From Aricia agestis (taxonomy: Eukaryota; Arthropoda; Insecta; Lepidoptera; Lycaenidae), in assembly GCF_905147365.1 (NCBI RefSeq), contig NC_056413.1, forward strand, positions 14,847,501 through 14,911,500: a stretch of DNA of 64,000 bases, given 5' to 3'. How positions within the stretch are numbered: position 1 is the first letter of the stretch; every line of letters begins with the position of its first letter. Below are positions 22,037 to 33,146 of the stretch, in pieces. The notes beneath the pieces were generated by a model that worked only from the letters and a program-made list of their open reading frames with translations, made no database searches and was not told the origin of the DNA. The translations under genes were made by a program, and so were the position numbers.

Positions 22037-22320
22037 ACGTGGGGCTACGAATGGGCCGGCTCGACCGGAGAAATACCACGTTCTCACAGAAAACCGGCGT
22101 GAAACAGCGCTTGCGCTGTATTTCGCCGAGTGAGTGAGTTTACCGGAGGCCCAATCCCCTACCCTATACCCTTCTTTACCCTCCCCTATTCCCTTCCCTT
22201 CCCATCCCTACCCTCCCCTATTACCCTATTCCACCTTCTGCCGGCATCGCACCTGCAGCTCTTCTGATGCTGCGAGTGACCCGTTTGCTCGTTTGCCCCC
22301 TTATTTTCATTAAAAAAAAA
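22037..22320 (+). mobile_element. SINE-like element, family 1, copy 4 (small internal deletion)
   Basis: Starts 'acgtggggctacgaatggg', missing ~14 bp near the 5' end, and ends in nine A. A second deletion removes the 'tccatgggcgacggaag' block. Confidence 0.8.
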
Positions 22321-22335
22321 CTGCAGACTAAGGGT

Positions 22336-22484
22336 GGGTTGCACCGTTGCACCAGAGGCGTTATTACTTTAACTATAACAAAATTTCAAATGACCTGTCA
22401 CATCTCTAGCTGAAGTCAGCAATGGACGCCATATTTGATGTTAACCTTAACTATAACGACGCCTCTGGTAGTCTGGTGCAACCC
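22336..22484. mobile_element. Short MITE (gggttgcacc ends)
   Basis: 'gggttgcacc' and 'ggtgcaaccc' at the tips, then inner inverted repeats 'accagaggcgt' / 'acgcctctggt'. ~149 bp, non-coding. Confidence 0.7.
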
Positions 22485-22705
22485 AGGGATTTTATGAACC
22501 AGGAACTGGCAACACTAAAATAGTTCCATGTGCAACTATTCATTGTTTGTCAATGGGTGGTGGCTATCGCTTACCATCAAGTGATCCATCTGCTCGTTTT
22601 CTGAATATATTCTATTAATAAACTACCAAAATGTCACATGTGGCTAATAACGCGTCCGAACCTAGTTATTGACTTTACGTCTGTTGATGGATATGAAACG
22701 CCTAA

Positions 22706-23273
22706 GGGCGACGCCAAACGAGCGTAAAGTATAGTTTTCACAGAGCCTGTACTGGCTGCCAATAAGACTGGCAGCCAGTATTGGCTTGGTATATGCCGCG
22801 TGTGAACAGTTTGGCCTGGCTTGAAAAACCTACCAATAAGCTACCAATAAGACTGGCAGCCAGTATTGGCTTGGTATATGCCGCGTGTGAACAGTTTGGC
22901 CTGGCTTGAAAAACCTACCAATAAGCTACCAATAAGACTGGCAGCCAGTATTGGCTTGGTATATGCCGCGTGTGAACAGTTTGGCCTGGCTTGAAAAACT
23001 GTTCACACGCGGCATATACCAAGCCAATACTGGCTGCCAGTCTTATTGGTAGCCAGTACTGGCTCTGTGAAAACTATACTTAATTTGTGAGTTGTGAGTC
23101 GCAGAATTTCAGTTCGGCAGAATTCTGCTGCATTCAGTTTCATACAAAAATCCTGTTTGATTCACACGAGCGTAATTTTGTGAGTCATGACTCATGATTA
23201 GTATGAAAAGATATTTACGCGGCATAAATTCTGCGACTCACGAGTCACAAATTACGCTCGTTTGGCTTCACCC
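22706..23273. mobile_element. Nested MITEs: Harbinger-like host with fold-back insert
   Basis: Outer element: ends 'gggcgacgccaaacgagcg' and 'cgctcgtttggcttcaccc', flanked by TAA on both sides (22703-22705, 23274-23276), as expected for PIF/Harbinger. Inner element (22727-23081): arms begin 'aagtatagttttcacagagc' and close with the complement. The inner element holds three head-to-tail 85-bp units, seen from 'gactggcagccagtattggc' at 22766, 22851 and 22936. Confidence 0.75.
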
Positions 23274-23274
23274 T

Positions 23275-23400
23275 AAAGGTGGCTTTCTGATTCTCGTGGC
23301 AAGTGACCGCGACCGATATCACCGCTGCTTTGTAGTGGCGCACAGCAAAATGAAACCTATATCCTAGTTCATAAAGTGGCATTTTATTTGAATTTTTGCC
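23275..23400 (+). mobile_element. MITE family 3 fragment
   Basis: 'aaaggtggctttctgattct' followed by 'tgaccgcgaccgatatc' matches 4080-4250. Only the left part remains, and its internal order is scrambled. Confidence 0.5.
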
Positions 23401-23436
23401 GGTCGGGCTCAGCTGCTGCAAATATCCCAATGCAAC

Positions 23437-23650
23437 ACACCGGAATGGCAGCGAAGTGGCGAGCGTTTTCAGTGACATATTATGATTTTAAACTTTATCT
23501 TCATTATTGTAATACATGGTATCGCTTGAGAAACTTGGAAAGTCTCGAGGCCGCGATTTCTCAAGCGATACTATGTATTACAATGATGAAGATAAAGTTT
23601 AAAATCATATGACACTGAAAATGCTCGCCGCTGCGCAGCCATTCCGGTGT
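23437..23650. mobile_element. Fold-back MITE (acaccggaatggc ends)
   Basis: Long arms: 'cacaccggaatggcagc' to 'atacatggtatcgcttgaga' on the left, the complement on the right, ending 'gccattccggtgt'. A related element lies at 58299-58506. Confidence 0.8.
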
Positions 23651-23904
23651 AATTCGGCCCTAAGCGTTTTGATTTGACGATTCACTGCGAACTTCTCAAT
23701 TTAGGAGTACTATCAGAAATGTTCATTTAATTATTGAATGTTTGCCAATTATTGAGGTATAATAATTAACTGAATACTGTAAAACTTACTCAGCCGTGAG
23801 ATTCGTATTAATTTGGGCCAAATAATTCGTATGTCATATTATGGTGATATTAATTATAATATTAGTACAATAATTATAGTTGTGATGGTATGACTTCAAA
23901 AAAG

Positions 23905-24190
23905 AGGTTATCAATTCGACCCGTACGTATGTAATATTTCCAGAACTGCCCAATTTTCATTTTAGCCTATATCAGCGTCTGAACAAATGTGCCAAATTTC
24001 AAAAGTGTATGTGTGTTTGTATTCGCATATCTCCGGAACTACAAGTCCGATATAAGTGATTCTTTTTGTCTTGTTCTAGGTATTATTCAACTTGAGGAAT
24101 TCTGCAAGTTTCATCAAAATCGGTTCAGTAGTTTTTGAGATAGGGAATTTTAATTCTTAATTACGTACAATTTTGAAGTCGGTTTTATTT
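23905..24190 (+). repeat. Dispersed repeat ending 'tttgaagtcggtttt'
   Basis: Contains 'cgcatatctccggaactaca', 'catcaaaatcggttcagtag' and 'acaattttgaagtcggtttt', blocks I recognise as common in lepidopteran intergenic DNA. Borders and class are not determined. Confidence 0.4.
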
Positions 24191-24261
24191 TTTTTAAATA
24201 CTATCCAACAAAATTTTAGTTGCTACAAAATTAATAATAGTATTCTAGTTGCCTAATACTA

Positions 24262-24483
24262 TAGGAAGTGACCCTAGGTCATTTGTGCATCGCCGCCGTC
24301 ATCACGGGGACGCGGACGTCACCGATAAAAATTCAAATAAAATGCCACTTTATTACTTAGGCTATTGGTTTAATTTTGCCTTACGCCATTATTAAGCAGC
24401 GGCGGCATGGGTCGCTAGACCAATATCGGTAGAAAATGAAACCTACAGCCAGCCGCTTGCGGCAAATATAGGAAAGCCACCTT
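24262..24483. mobile_element. MITE family 3 copy, right end intact
   Basis: Shares 'accgataaaaattcaaataa' and 'tcgctagaccaatatcggta' with 4080-4250. Ends 'ggaaagccacctt'. It abuts the Harbinger-like MITE at 24485. Confidence 0.65.
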
Positions 24484-24484
24484 A

Positions 24485-24906
24485 GGGCGTTTTCCCACGA
24501 GACACGACACGACAAAATGCGATAACGACTCCGGGCGCCAAACATTTCTATGTACCGTTTACACACGCAACACACACGATTTTTAGACGACAATTCGCTA
24601 TGTGGTCTGGCACTGCTATGTCGCCACGTTTTTTAGCATAGATAAAAAAATTACTGCCTTAAATAATACAATATACTTATAATATATGCCCCGCGTTCCA
24701 CTTGACGTTAAAAACGATCAAAACGCCCAAAATGCCTCCTATTTTGAGCGTTTTGATCGTTTTTAACGTCAAGTGGAACGCGGAGATGATGGCTGCGGTG
24801 TCGCAGCTGAAATCGTCTCGTAGGAAAACGTCCAAACGACAGCCTGTGTGCCGTGTGTCGTGCAGTTCTTAAATCGTGTCGTGTCGTGGCTCGTAGGAAA
24901 GCGCCC
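24485..24906. mobile_element. Harbinger-like MITE with TTA duplication
   Basis: Ends 'gggcgttttcccacgag' and 'ctcgtaggaaagcgccc' are imperfect inverted repeats, followed inward by 'cacgacacgac' / 'gtcgtgtcgtg'. TTA flanks both sides (24482-24484, 24907-24909). A nested perfect-arm hairpin lies at 24691-24783, with arms of ~36 bp from 'ccgcgttccacttgacgtta'. Confidence 0.75.
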
Positions 24907-24909
24907 TTA

Positions 24910-25741
24910 TGGCCTATTTGCACGGATGTAGGCTTAATCTTAAGTTATATTTTTTACAAACACGAAATGACCTTTCGTAAAAAAAGTATCTTGACAGAAA
25001 AAACCTGCATTAAAAGTTTTCATCCTATTTTTGTCCACTTATAACCAAAATCAATCGACAAGTTTCAGAACTTAATATAGCACATTTAAGTATTTCAAAC
25101 AAACTTAAAATGTAAAATTTTCTATTCAAACTCGAGTTTAGACTTTAGAGATTTATTTAGCCATCTCTTAGCCTTTTCATTAGGGCGCTGATTATTTTTG
25201 TAATTATAAGTTTTAATTACATGTCATGAGCCGAGCTGGGCGGCCGCTATTTAGCATTTCCTATCTTAATTATGCACTAAGCTTTAAATATCAAAATTCC
25301 TAAGTTATGTTTTCAAAGACAAAAATGGGACGGTGAAAATATATTTCGAAACATAATATTGAAAACTTCACTCGATCAAAAATAACTCCGAAGAGGAGGC
25401 TAAATTCGAATATTTTGTGATATTTTTCTTATTATTCATGAAGTTAATATGATAGTTTTACTTTCAAAAATCATATCTACGTAAAGCTATGTGGTAACAT
25501 TTTGCATTTTGGTATTTATCTAAGTGAAAAGTGTAATTTTCTCCTATTTCGCCCTATCAAGGACTAGGAAGGATATGAATGTTATTTAAAAATGTCATAT
25601 ACGACATTGACCTGCTAATTTTAGGGACTACCTGGCCTTAAGAGGCAGTGACAGACAGACTTTCGTAATTTTCACTTTTTACCTTTTTATGACCGACCGA
25701 GGTAAGAACGACCATCAGCAACTATGGAATTTCGGTCGCGG
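24910..25741. other. Non-coding stretch, nothing recognised
   Basis: AT-rich sequence without bounded repeats or plausible exons. Confidence 0.4.
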
Positions 25742-25823
25742 TTACTTTAGGAAGTATTCAGATTTGAAAGTCTACTTGATATCGGTCAAGTAGACTTTCA
25801 AATCTGAATACTTCCTAAAGTAA
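25742..25823. repeat. Perfect 38-bp-stem hairpin
   Basis: Arms 25742-25779 and 25786-25823 are exact complements with a 6-nt loop TATCGG. Perfect arms are more typical of a recent MITE or palindrome than of a microRNA precursor. Confidence 0.8.
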
Positions 25824-26019
25824 AGGTCATTATTTTCATATTCTTGGTAATTGTAGGAATATTTTTTTTTCAACATTTATATACACAATTTTGATAGTTG
25901 CTGCCCACTGCCAGACAACCTGAAACTTTCAGTTTCTGAAGGTCAGTCTGGCACTAGTTCTGCAGTCCATCAGTCTTAGACTGACGCCAGAATAATGGCT
26001 GAAAAGTACATGATAAAAT

Positions 26020-26440
26020 AATCGGCCAAGTACGAGTTTGACTCGCGCAGGGTTCCGTACCATTATAGGGCAAATAGACAAAAAATGTGTTTTTATGAGA
26101 GCCCCTCTTAATTATTAAATTTATTTTAATTTTACTTTCAATTATTATTAAAGTATAAATACAATTGAGCGTTTTGTGAACATTTCAAGTGCCTACCTGT
26201 TGCCATTATTTATATAGAGCAAAAAATAGCAAAAAACAAATCACGTTTCTTGTATGGGAAGCCTCCATTAAATTAAATTTATTTTATTTTAAGTATTTGT
26301 TGTTATAGCGACAACAGATATATACAAACTGTGAAAACTCCATTAATCTAGGTAAAGCGGCCTGGAGACAGCCAGACCGACAAATATTAAAGTTTTAGTA
26401 GTAGGGTCCCGTTTTTATCCTTTGGGTACGGAACCCTCAA
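26020..26440 (-). mobile_element. Repeat family 'agggttccgtaccc', copy 4 (reverse)
   Basis: Reverse orientation; starts 'aatcggccaagtacgag', ends 'gggtacggaaccctcaaaat'. More diverged than copies 2 and 3. Confidence 0.8.
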
Positions 26441-26973
26441 AATGAAAAGTCCGTCAATCAACCGGTTAGGTTAGACGATCATTCACCTATCATTCCTGTC
26501 CAAATTGATGGACTAAACTGATGCCAGTAGCCGTACCGTAGTCATAGACTTTGAGGCGATCTAGCCGTTCTAGTAACTATTTTAATAGTAATAATATTAA
26601 TACAGTAAAATACCTATTAATATAATTACTATTAGAGAGTTGATACGAAGTGTATCTTCACTTCGTATTCTCCATAATATCATGTACTCGTAGATTACAT
26701 TTAATCTTTCAATCATTTGTACTCCATTGAGTACAAAATATTGCATTCCTTCAACAATATTAAATTCGATATTTTTTTATGAAAGCTAACAAATTGTTTC
26801 TGGAATTGAAAAACGTACGGTTAGTAGAATATTTTTTATAACTCCGTTTCGATAGAACATAATATTACTGCAATATTTTCATGTTAGAGGCAGCACTGAG
26901 CAAAACGTTTTGTTCGACGTTCGACAACGTTTCTATAATATATAATATCTAATAATAATAATTATATATAATA

Positions 26974-27283
26974 CTAGCTGTCCCGGCAAACGTTTCTTTG
27001 CCAATATAAAGTATTTCGCCCGTATTATTTTATTGAAGTGACTAAATAAGTATCTCACCATGGCAACGTCCATCGCTATCCCGTCGCACAAACAATGGTT
27101 GCCGTCAGTCTCGAGTTGTAATAATTTACTATTATTTATACAACAAATGTACTTATCAATATAATAAGTACCCTGCAGTAGCCGCTTCTCAGACCCACTG
27201 AATATGCATATAAAATTTGGATAAAATCAGTAAAGCCGTTTCGGAGGAGTACGCGGCCTCGTGACACGAGAATTTTACCTATT
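26974..27283 (-). mobile_element. Helitron family 2 copy
   Basis: On the minus strand it ends 'cgtttgccgggacagctag' plus T, and its 5' side carries 'aaaattctcgtgtcac'. Blocks 'gcatatccagtgggt'-type and 'gagactgacggcaac' match the intact copy at 62416-62730. The 5' terminus is eroded. Confidence 0.75.
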
Positions 27284-27741
27284 GCCTAACGTTGCATAGT
27301 TGACCAATCAACAACACTTTTATAAGATTAACTCCTGGAAAAAAAAACTTTAAGAACTTGCCATAGCATAGTCATAGACACAAAGTTATTGTTTAATGTA
27401 TTTTAAACTAACTATAATTCCATGATATTCATGTGGTTTAGTCATCGGATATTGTGCCGCTAAACGCACGAAGTACGGTATTGCGAATGGGAGGGCGGTG
27501 GGTTGTGAAATTGTTTCCGTCACATCTGTCATACTGTTATGTACAGCCAGCATGTACATCACAACTTTCAGATTTCTCGACGGATGGGTAAATTAATTTG
27601 CACCAGAGCATAAATATAGAATTGAATTGAGAAACCTATCCTGCTTTTTACGTCGGTTAGAAGAACGGTGAATCACGCTTTGAAACATGATTGTAAGAAG
27701 TGGGTTTCCCAATTCAACCGTAGAAAATATTATTGAGTTTT

Positions 27742-28326
27742 TAGGGTTCCGTAGCCAAATGGCAAAAAACGGAACCCTTATAGATTCGTCATGTCTGTCT
27801 GCCTGTCTGTCCGTCCGTATGTCACAGCCACTTTTCTCCGAAACTATAAGAGCTATTATACTATTGAAACTTGGTAAGCAGATGTAGTCTATAAATCGCT
27901 TTAAGATTTTGATACAAAAATGGAAAAATTATTAAAGATTTTAGGGGTCCCCATAGATATAACTGAAACAAAAAAATTTTTTTCATCTAACCTATGCGTG
28001 TGGGGTATCTATGGATAGGTCTTCAAAAATCATATTGAGATTTCTAATATAATTTTTTTCTAACCTGAATAGTTTGCGAGAGACACTCTTCCAAAGTGGT
28101 AAAATGTGTGCCCCCCCCCCCTAAGTCTAAAAAAATATCTGATGTACGTTACTACAAAAACTACCAACGAAAATTGGTTCGAACGAGATCTAGCCAGTAG
28201 TTTTTTTATACGTCATAAATGGTAATGAAAATAAATCAAAAACCTCTTAATTTCATAAAAATATACTTTATTGCTGCTGCGGAACCCTTCATGGGCGAGT
28301 CCAACTCGCACTTGGCTGGTTTTTTT
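27742..28326 (+). mobile_element. Variant of the 'agggttccgta' repeat family
   Basis: Shares the ends 'agggttccgtagccaaatgg' and 'gcgagtccaactcgcacttg' with the main family. The interior is different, with a 'ggggtccccatagat' block and a C-run at ~28112-28121. Longer (~585 bp) than the main type. Confidence 0.65.
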
Positions 28327-28709
28327 ATTTATGTTTGTTCGCGGATAACTTCACCGTTTGTGAACAGATTTTAATTATTCTTTTTTGTTAGATAGAGGAT
28401 ATTTACAGGTGGTCCCAACACCCATGATAAGGAAATATTTGAAATCGTTTTTTTTTTGCTTAAATTATTACGTTGGTCGAAGATAATATCACTGAATACA
28501 TTATTGGGCTGATAAAATATATTCAGATGCTCACCGAAGCGTTGCAGGTAATTTTTTCAGTCGGTTGGCTGGAAGAAATTAGCATGGCCGCCCCTAGTTA
28601 CAGATTTCGCTGACGACGAAATGACGGGGATGGTATACGACGTCGTAAATACATTTTATTAAATTATCGCTTTTAATTTAAATTAACATTTCGATTTCTG
28701 TTTCGGTAA

Positions 28710-28750
28710 CTAGATGACGCCCGCATCTCCGTTGCGACAAAAGTCGTTTA
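28710..28750 (-). mobile_element. Helitron family 1, 3' end only
   Basis: Minus strand reads 'gcaacggagatgcgggcgtc' then 'atctag' plus T: a terminal hairpin with one mismatch and a CTAG end. Truncated by the SINE inserted at 28751. Confidence 0.7.
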
Positions 28751-29046
28751 ATTTTTTTTTAATGAAATAAGTGGGCAAACGAGCAAACGGGTCACCTGAT
28801 GTAAAGCAACTTCCGTCGTCCATGGACACTCGCAGCATCAGAAGAGCTGCAGGTGCGTTGCCGGCCTTTTAAGAGGGAATAGGGTAATAGGGGAGGCTAG
28901 GGAAGGGGAAAGGGTAGGGGATTGGGCCTCCGGTAAACTCACTCACTCGGCGAAACACAGCGCAAGCGCTGTTTCACGCCGGTTTTCTATGAGCCCGTGG
29001 TATTCCTCCGGTCAAGCCACCCCATTTTTGCCGAAGTATGGCTCTC
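28751..29046 (-). mobile_element. SINE-like element, family 1, copy 5
   Basis: Minus-strand copy: T-run at 28752-28760, body intact, 5' end near 29046 ('gaagtatggctct'). The central pyrimidine tract is short. Confidence 0.85.
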
Positions 29047-29108
29047 AAGGGAGAAAATAAGGATTTTCGTGTATTTTTTTATCAAGCCACTTCATGATTT
29101 GATTATAT

Positions 29109-29321
29109 TCTAAACTTATATTATACAAATTCGAAAGTGTCTGTTTGATTATCTCTATCTCTTCACGCATGAAGCACCGCTGAACCGATTTTGCTGAAAT
29201 TTGGTATGAAGATATACTTTGTGTCCCGGGATAGTGGAAAAGTGTATGGTTCTTGCGCGATGAATGATTTATGATTTTGGGTAATGAATTAATGAATTTG
29301 GGTACAACGTAGTATCATCTT
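29109..29321 (+). mobile_element. Helitron family 1 copy, degraded
   Basis: Starts 'tctaaacttatattatac'. Contains 'gaaccgattttgctgaaatt' and 'gtgtcccgggatag'; the 3' end is decayed to 'acgtagtatcatcttg'. Confidence 0.65.
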
Positions 29322-29747
29322 GTTAATAATAAAGGACAAACAATCAATAAAAGGATCTTCCTTCAAAGCAATGAGCGTATTAGTAAAAATGTTACGCGAG
29401 TGTGAAGTAGGGTCAGACTGGGAGAGCCCTTAGTGTCACTTACCTGTCACACTAGAGCCCTTATTTATTCTTGTTTTATTTTGTACTATCTGCCCTTTGA
29501 AGGCCCGTCCACGTAAATGTATAGTATCCCAAGGAACATTATTTTTTTCATGTACTTAATGGTAAAATATTAATATAGAAAAATAAGAAATGCTAACTAA
29601 AATAAGAAAATAAGAAAACTACAGTAGCATTTCATAATCTTTGATATTAATATTTTAAATATTTTATACACAAAAAAGTTCAGTACTTTTGAGGTCATCA
29701 AACAACGCTATACGTCAAATGAAATTTCATAATGAATAAACTCTATA

Positions 29748-30081
29748 GTACGAGAGCCCTAGAACCATTTTTTTTATTACTATCAAGCTTTTTTGTGAGT
29801 AGATTCATTTTGATAAGACGAACAACATTTTTATTTACGAAAAATCTCGAAAGTGGTAGCTGACAGAGATGGAAAGGATTTCATACTTTGACTTGATGGT
29901 CCTAATATATGGATATTTGTAGAACAATGTTACTCTTAAATTAAATGACTATTAATCTATCAATATACAAAAAAATCAGCTCGTTAAAGTTCCGTTATAG
30001 GGTTCTGTAATTAACACAACTTGGTTGACTACCGATATTTTTATTGATAGTAATAAAAAAAATGTTCTAGGGCTCCCGTAC
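29748..30081. mobile_element. Fold-back MITE with ~43-bp ends
   Basis: Left end 'gtacgagagccctagaacca' and right end 'tgttctagggctcccgtac' belong to inverted repeats that run to 'attactatcaa'. AT-rich non-coding centre. Confidence 0.75.
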
Positions 30082-30719
30082 TACTATGAAATGTTTTCTC
30101 TTCAAAAGATATTTACAGAGCGTAACTGACTTTTCCAATGTGCCAGACAAAAACAGGCAGACCTTGTATAGTTATTCACACGGGTCTATCGCCAGTCTGA
30201 AAAAGCCTTAAGCTGTCTGGAAAAACATGAACATAAATTCGAAAATCGAATTCGCTGGCGCAAACTTTTTAATAGTTTAAACGGTTAAGTGGCTCACAAC
30301 ATGAAACTATAATGCCGGTCAATAGCTCTGATACAAGTTATAATGAAACTAAAACTTTCACGATTTGCCTATAGTAGAGCCCCTAGCTTTCTTTATCGCT
30401 TCTATACAGAATAGCCTAAAGGTGCTCCCTCACCGAGAACATTTCACGTGAAATGTAACATTACTATAATGTTTTCAAGCTAGAGGCATCAACAGTATAG
30501 ACGGTAAACAAGAAGTTTTGTTCGACGTGTTCGATATTCAATGATGTGTGCACTGTGCAACATGTCGGATTTTGGTCGTATTATTTATTGTAAGTGCTAA
30601 TAGCGCCATCTGCTCTCACGTTTGCGTAATATTCTCTATTATATTATATCAATGAACAAATCGCAATCGCATTTCGACTGGTAGACTAGGACGAGTCGGC
30701 GCATGAGTACCGAAAACTA
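30082..30719. other. Non-coding stretch, nothing recognised
   Basis: Mixed AT-rich sequence. No exon or bounded repeat identified. Confidence 0.4.
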
Positions 30720-31235
30720 TTCCACCTCAAATTTTTTATGCGATCCTCTTCAAATTGCCCTCCTGATGATATAAATGCATGTTGCCAGGGCGCAACCCGG
30801 TGCCATATTGTTTGTATACGCCTGTACAATAAAATCCCAGAAAACGTTCAAAATTTTTCGATTAATAAATTTAAAAAAGGAGTCAAAGAACGTTTGTGTG
30901 CCAAAGCCTATTACAAGGTCAATGATTTCATAAACGATGGCACATCTTGGGAGTAGGATGGCTCCTTGCAAGGCTACTTCTACATTATTATATTATGACT
31001 TACAATTATGTATGGATGTTGACATTGTATAATTTTAAGTTAGAATTGTAAATTTTATTTTAAAAAAGAATAATTTTTTTCTCACTTTTTTGGTAAAAAG
31101 TGGGACCCCGTGCGAGTTTCTTACGCCGGTTCTTCTCGCCGGGATAGTTCCCGAACCGGTGGTAGGCACCATTAGCATCAACGTTCTGAAAGTATTTGTT
31201 ACAAATCTATTCGGAAATAAAACAATATTTATTTT
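30720..31235 (+). mobile_element. Non-LTR retrotransposon (LINE) 3' fragment
   Basis: Consists of the last ~72 codons of a reverse-transcriptase ORF (30738-30956) and a ~280-bp 3' UTR with 'gagtttcttacgccggttct' and 'gttcccgaaccggtgg', blocks common in lepidopteran LINE tails. It ends AT-rich after 'cggaaataaaac'. The 5' truncation is typical of LINE insertion. Confidence 0.65.
30738..30956 (+). pseudogene. LINE reverse-transcriptase ORF, C-terminal remnant
   Basis: About 72 codons. The part 'RLYNKIPENVQN' followed by 'NKFKKGVKERL' and 'AYYKVNDFI' resembles the C-terminal tail after the RT domain in lepidopteran non-LTR elements (CR1/Jockey-like by memory, clade uncertain). No catalytic RT motif is included; the first ~20 codons are not recognisable. 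Stop TAG, then the LINE 3' UTR. Confidence 0.6.
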
Positions 31236-31359
31236 TTATTTTTTTATTTTTATCACGTAAAAATAGCGATCATCATCAACAATTAAAAAATCGCGCGAGT
31301 GATTGCTGGGTGTCATGAATGTCACAAACAATATGTCACATGTATAATAGTGATCATTT

Positions 31360-31430
31360 GCAATCGTATTGTTTTGGCTGATACGTGATACGATTTTCGT
31401 ATCACGTATCAGCCAAAACAATACGATTGC
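31360..31430. repeat. Perfect 34-bp-stem hairpin
   Basis: Arms 31360-31393 and 31397-31430 are exact complements with a TTT loop. Outer sequence ('cgcgcgagtgattgc' / 'gcaattatcgcgc') pairs weakly, suggesting the core of a fold-back MITE. Confidence 0.8.
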
Positions 31431-31784
31431 GATTTTGGAGCAATTATCGCGCAATAATTGCTCTCACAAGATACGTGGTACGGGGGCGGCTATCCTTTAA
31501 GTTTTTAGTCAACTTACACCTCATAAAATCTCTTTCCTACTATCGATTTTCTAATATTATTCCATGCTTACCAACATTCGTAGTAAACAAACAAGTGAAA
31601 ACATGTCGAATACTGTTGATTCACCAAATACGTCACTCAATAACGGAGGCCCCCATACAAATTCAATTGAAGAAACGAGTTGATAAAGCGGATAACTTAT
31701 ATTTTTTAACGTAAGGAAAGTTAGGTACTCATTTTTCCCGTATTCTTATACAAACCTTGTAACTTATCCACTTCATTAATAATA

Positions 31785-32256
31785 ATAGCTCCCACACCGG
31801 TTTCGGTGACGGTGGCCGGTTTCGTTGAAACCAGTTTTATAGTGCCCAAATGTGTGCGCAGTACACAAGAGCACTCTCTATTCCTTTACTCTCATAACCC
31901 AGTGGGACGGAAGACTGACACGACCGGCGAGAGACCAGGTGCAGGACCGACTTTTTAAATGCCCATCCGACGCATGGATCATCTTACTTGTCAGACAATC
32001 AGGTGACCAGCTTGCACTGGCACTGTCCTAACCAAACTTGGAAATAACATGTGATAAACTGAAAAATATGACTCTTCCTGACATCTATTGGCGAATAATA
32101 ATACTATTTTGTTAGCAACTAATTGCTTACACGACCAGCAGATGGCGTTATTTAGTCCTAATCAAACTTGGAAATAGTATGTTTCCAACGCGGGAATCGA
32201 ACCCTCGACCTCTGAGTCAAGAGCCGCGCTCTATACCACTAGACCACGGAGGCGTT
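31785..32256 (-). mobile_element. tRNA-headed SINE, family 2, with 98-bp insert
   Basis: Read on the minus strand: a tRNA-like head (32184-32256), a duplicated 'tttccaagtttg(a/g)ttagga' junction, a 98-bp repeat (32053-32150), then the body shared with 18504-18832, ending 'accggtgtgggagctatt'. The 98-bp unit recurs at 32696-32793 outside any SINE, so it is a mobile or transduced block. No A tail is obvious. Confidence 0.7.
32184..32256 (-). pseudogene. tRNA-like SINE head (not a functional tRNA)
   Basis: Contains pol III box A-like 'tggtctagtggtatag' and box B 'gggttcgattcc'. The acceptor ends 'gcctccg' and 'cgttgga' do not pair, and the anticodon stem forms only ~4 bp, so this is not a working tRNA. 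Because it joins the SINE body it most likely serves as the SINE's internal promoter. Confidence 0.6.
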
Positions 32257-32518
32257 CATTTACCTAATATATCTAGCTCCTTCAAATTGTTAGTTACCAA
32301 GTTTATCCACTCACGTCTTCAATTCCGGAGTGGATTTGTACGAAATGCAAAGTAGGGTGGGCACCCGACCCAGAACATTAAATTTATTTATAAAATTTGC
32401 AAATAGAGTGGTTTCGGCTGCGCAATCGGCTCATGTATTTGACGTGGAATTTGAAAGTGATAATGTACTTAACTTTATGTGAACCACAGATTTTGAATAT
32501 CAGGATATGGCGCATATA

Positions 32519-32842
32519 TCTTATATCTTTAAACGAGCAATTCTTGTATATATATAAATATATAATTGGAATCTCGAAATCGGCTCCAACGATTTTCATG
32601 AAATTTATTATATAGGGGGTTTCGGGGGCGATAAATCGATCTAGCTAGGAATCATTTTCAGAAAATGTATTTTTATTCATGTTTTATCGATGATCGATAA
32701 ACTGAAAAATATGACTCTTCCTGACATCTATTGGCGAATAATAACACTATTTTGTTAGCAACTAATTATTTTAACGACCAGCAGATGGCGTTAATAAGTA
32801 ATACGAAGTCAATGAGTGTTTGCTATACCGAGCCATCCAGGT
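32519..32842 (+). mobile_element. Helitron family 5 copy with 98-bp insert
   Basis: Starts 'tcttatatctttaaacgagc' after an A and shares 'cgataaatcgatctagctag' with the intact copy at 52696-53140. The 98-bp block at 32696-32793 interrupts it; it is the same block found in the SINE at 32053-32150. The 3' end is decayed ('taccgagccatcc'). Confidence 0.65.
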
Positions 32843-33146
32843 ACTATAATATTATTTTGAAATGAAAATCTTTTCGACTAAGAGCTGACGACCAAATAGG
32901 TCAAGTAGCTTCAGCTGTATTATAACTCCGTTAGCTACCTGAACAACCTTTTCTGATAATCTGCGTGCTGGCAGGCCGTGGGCGATGGGTGTGGGTATAG
33001 GCCTCTTGGATATCTCTAGTGGCGCGGCGAGTGGCAGATTCAGGCAACACGTGGGTGTCAGAGTGCGATCAGCTGTGAAATACGGTTTACTAGTTAAAAA
33101 TGAAAACACGTTGAAAACGTTAAAAAGTGCTGTGAATAAGGAAGAT

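Noticed and set aside
25742..25823. microRNA precursor
   Set aside because: Perfect 38-bp arms with a 6-nt loop and no mismatches are atypical for a miRNA; a palindrome or MITE core is more likely.
32184..32256. Functional tRNA gene
   Set aside because: The acceptor stem cannot pair and the sequence continues directly into a SINE body.
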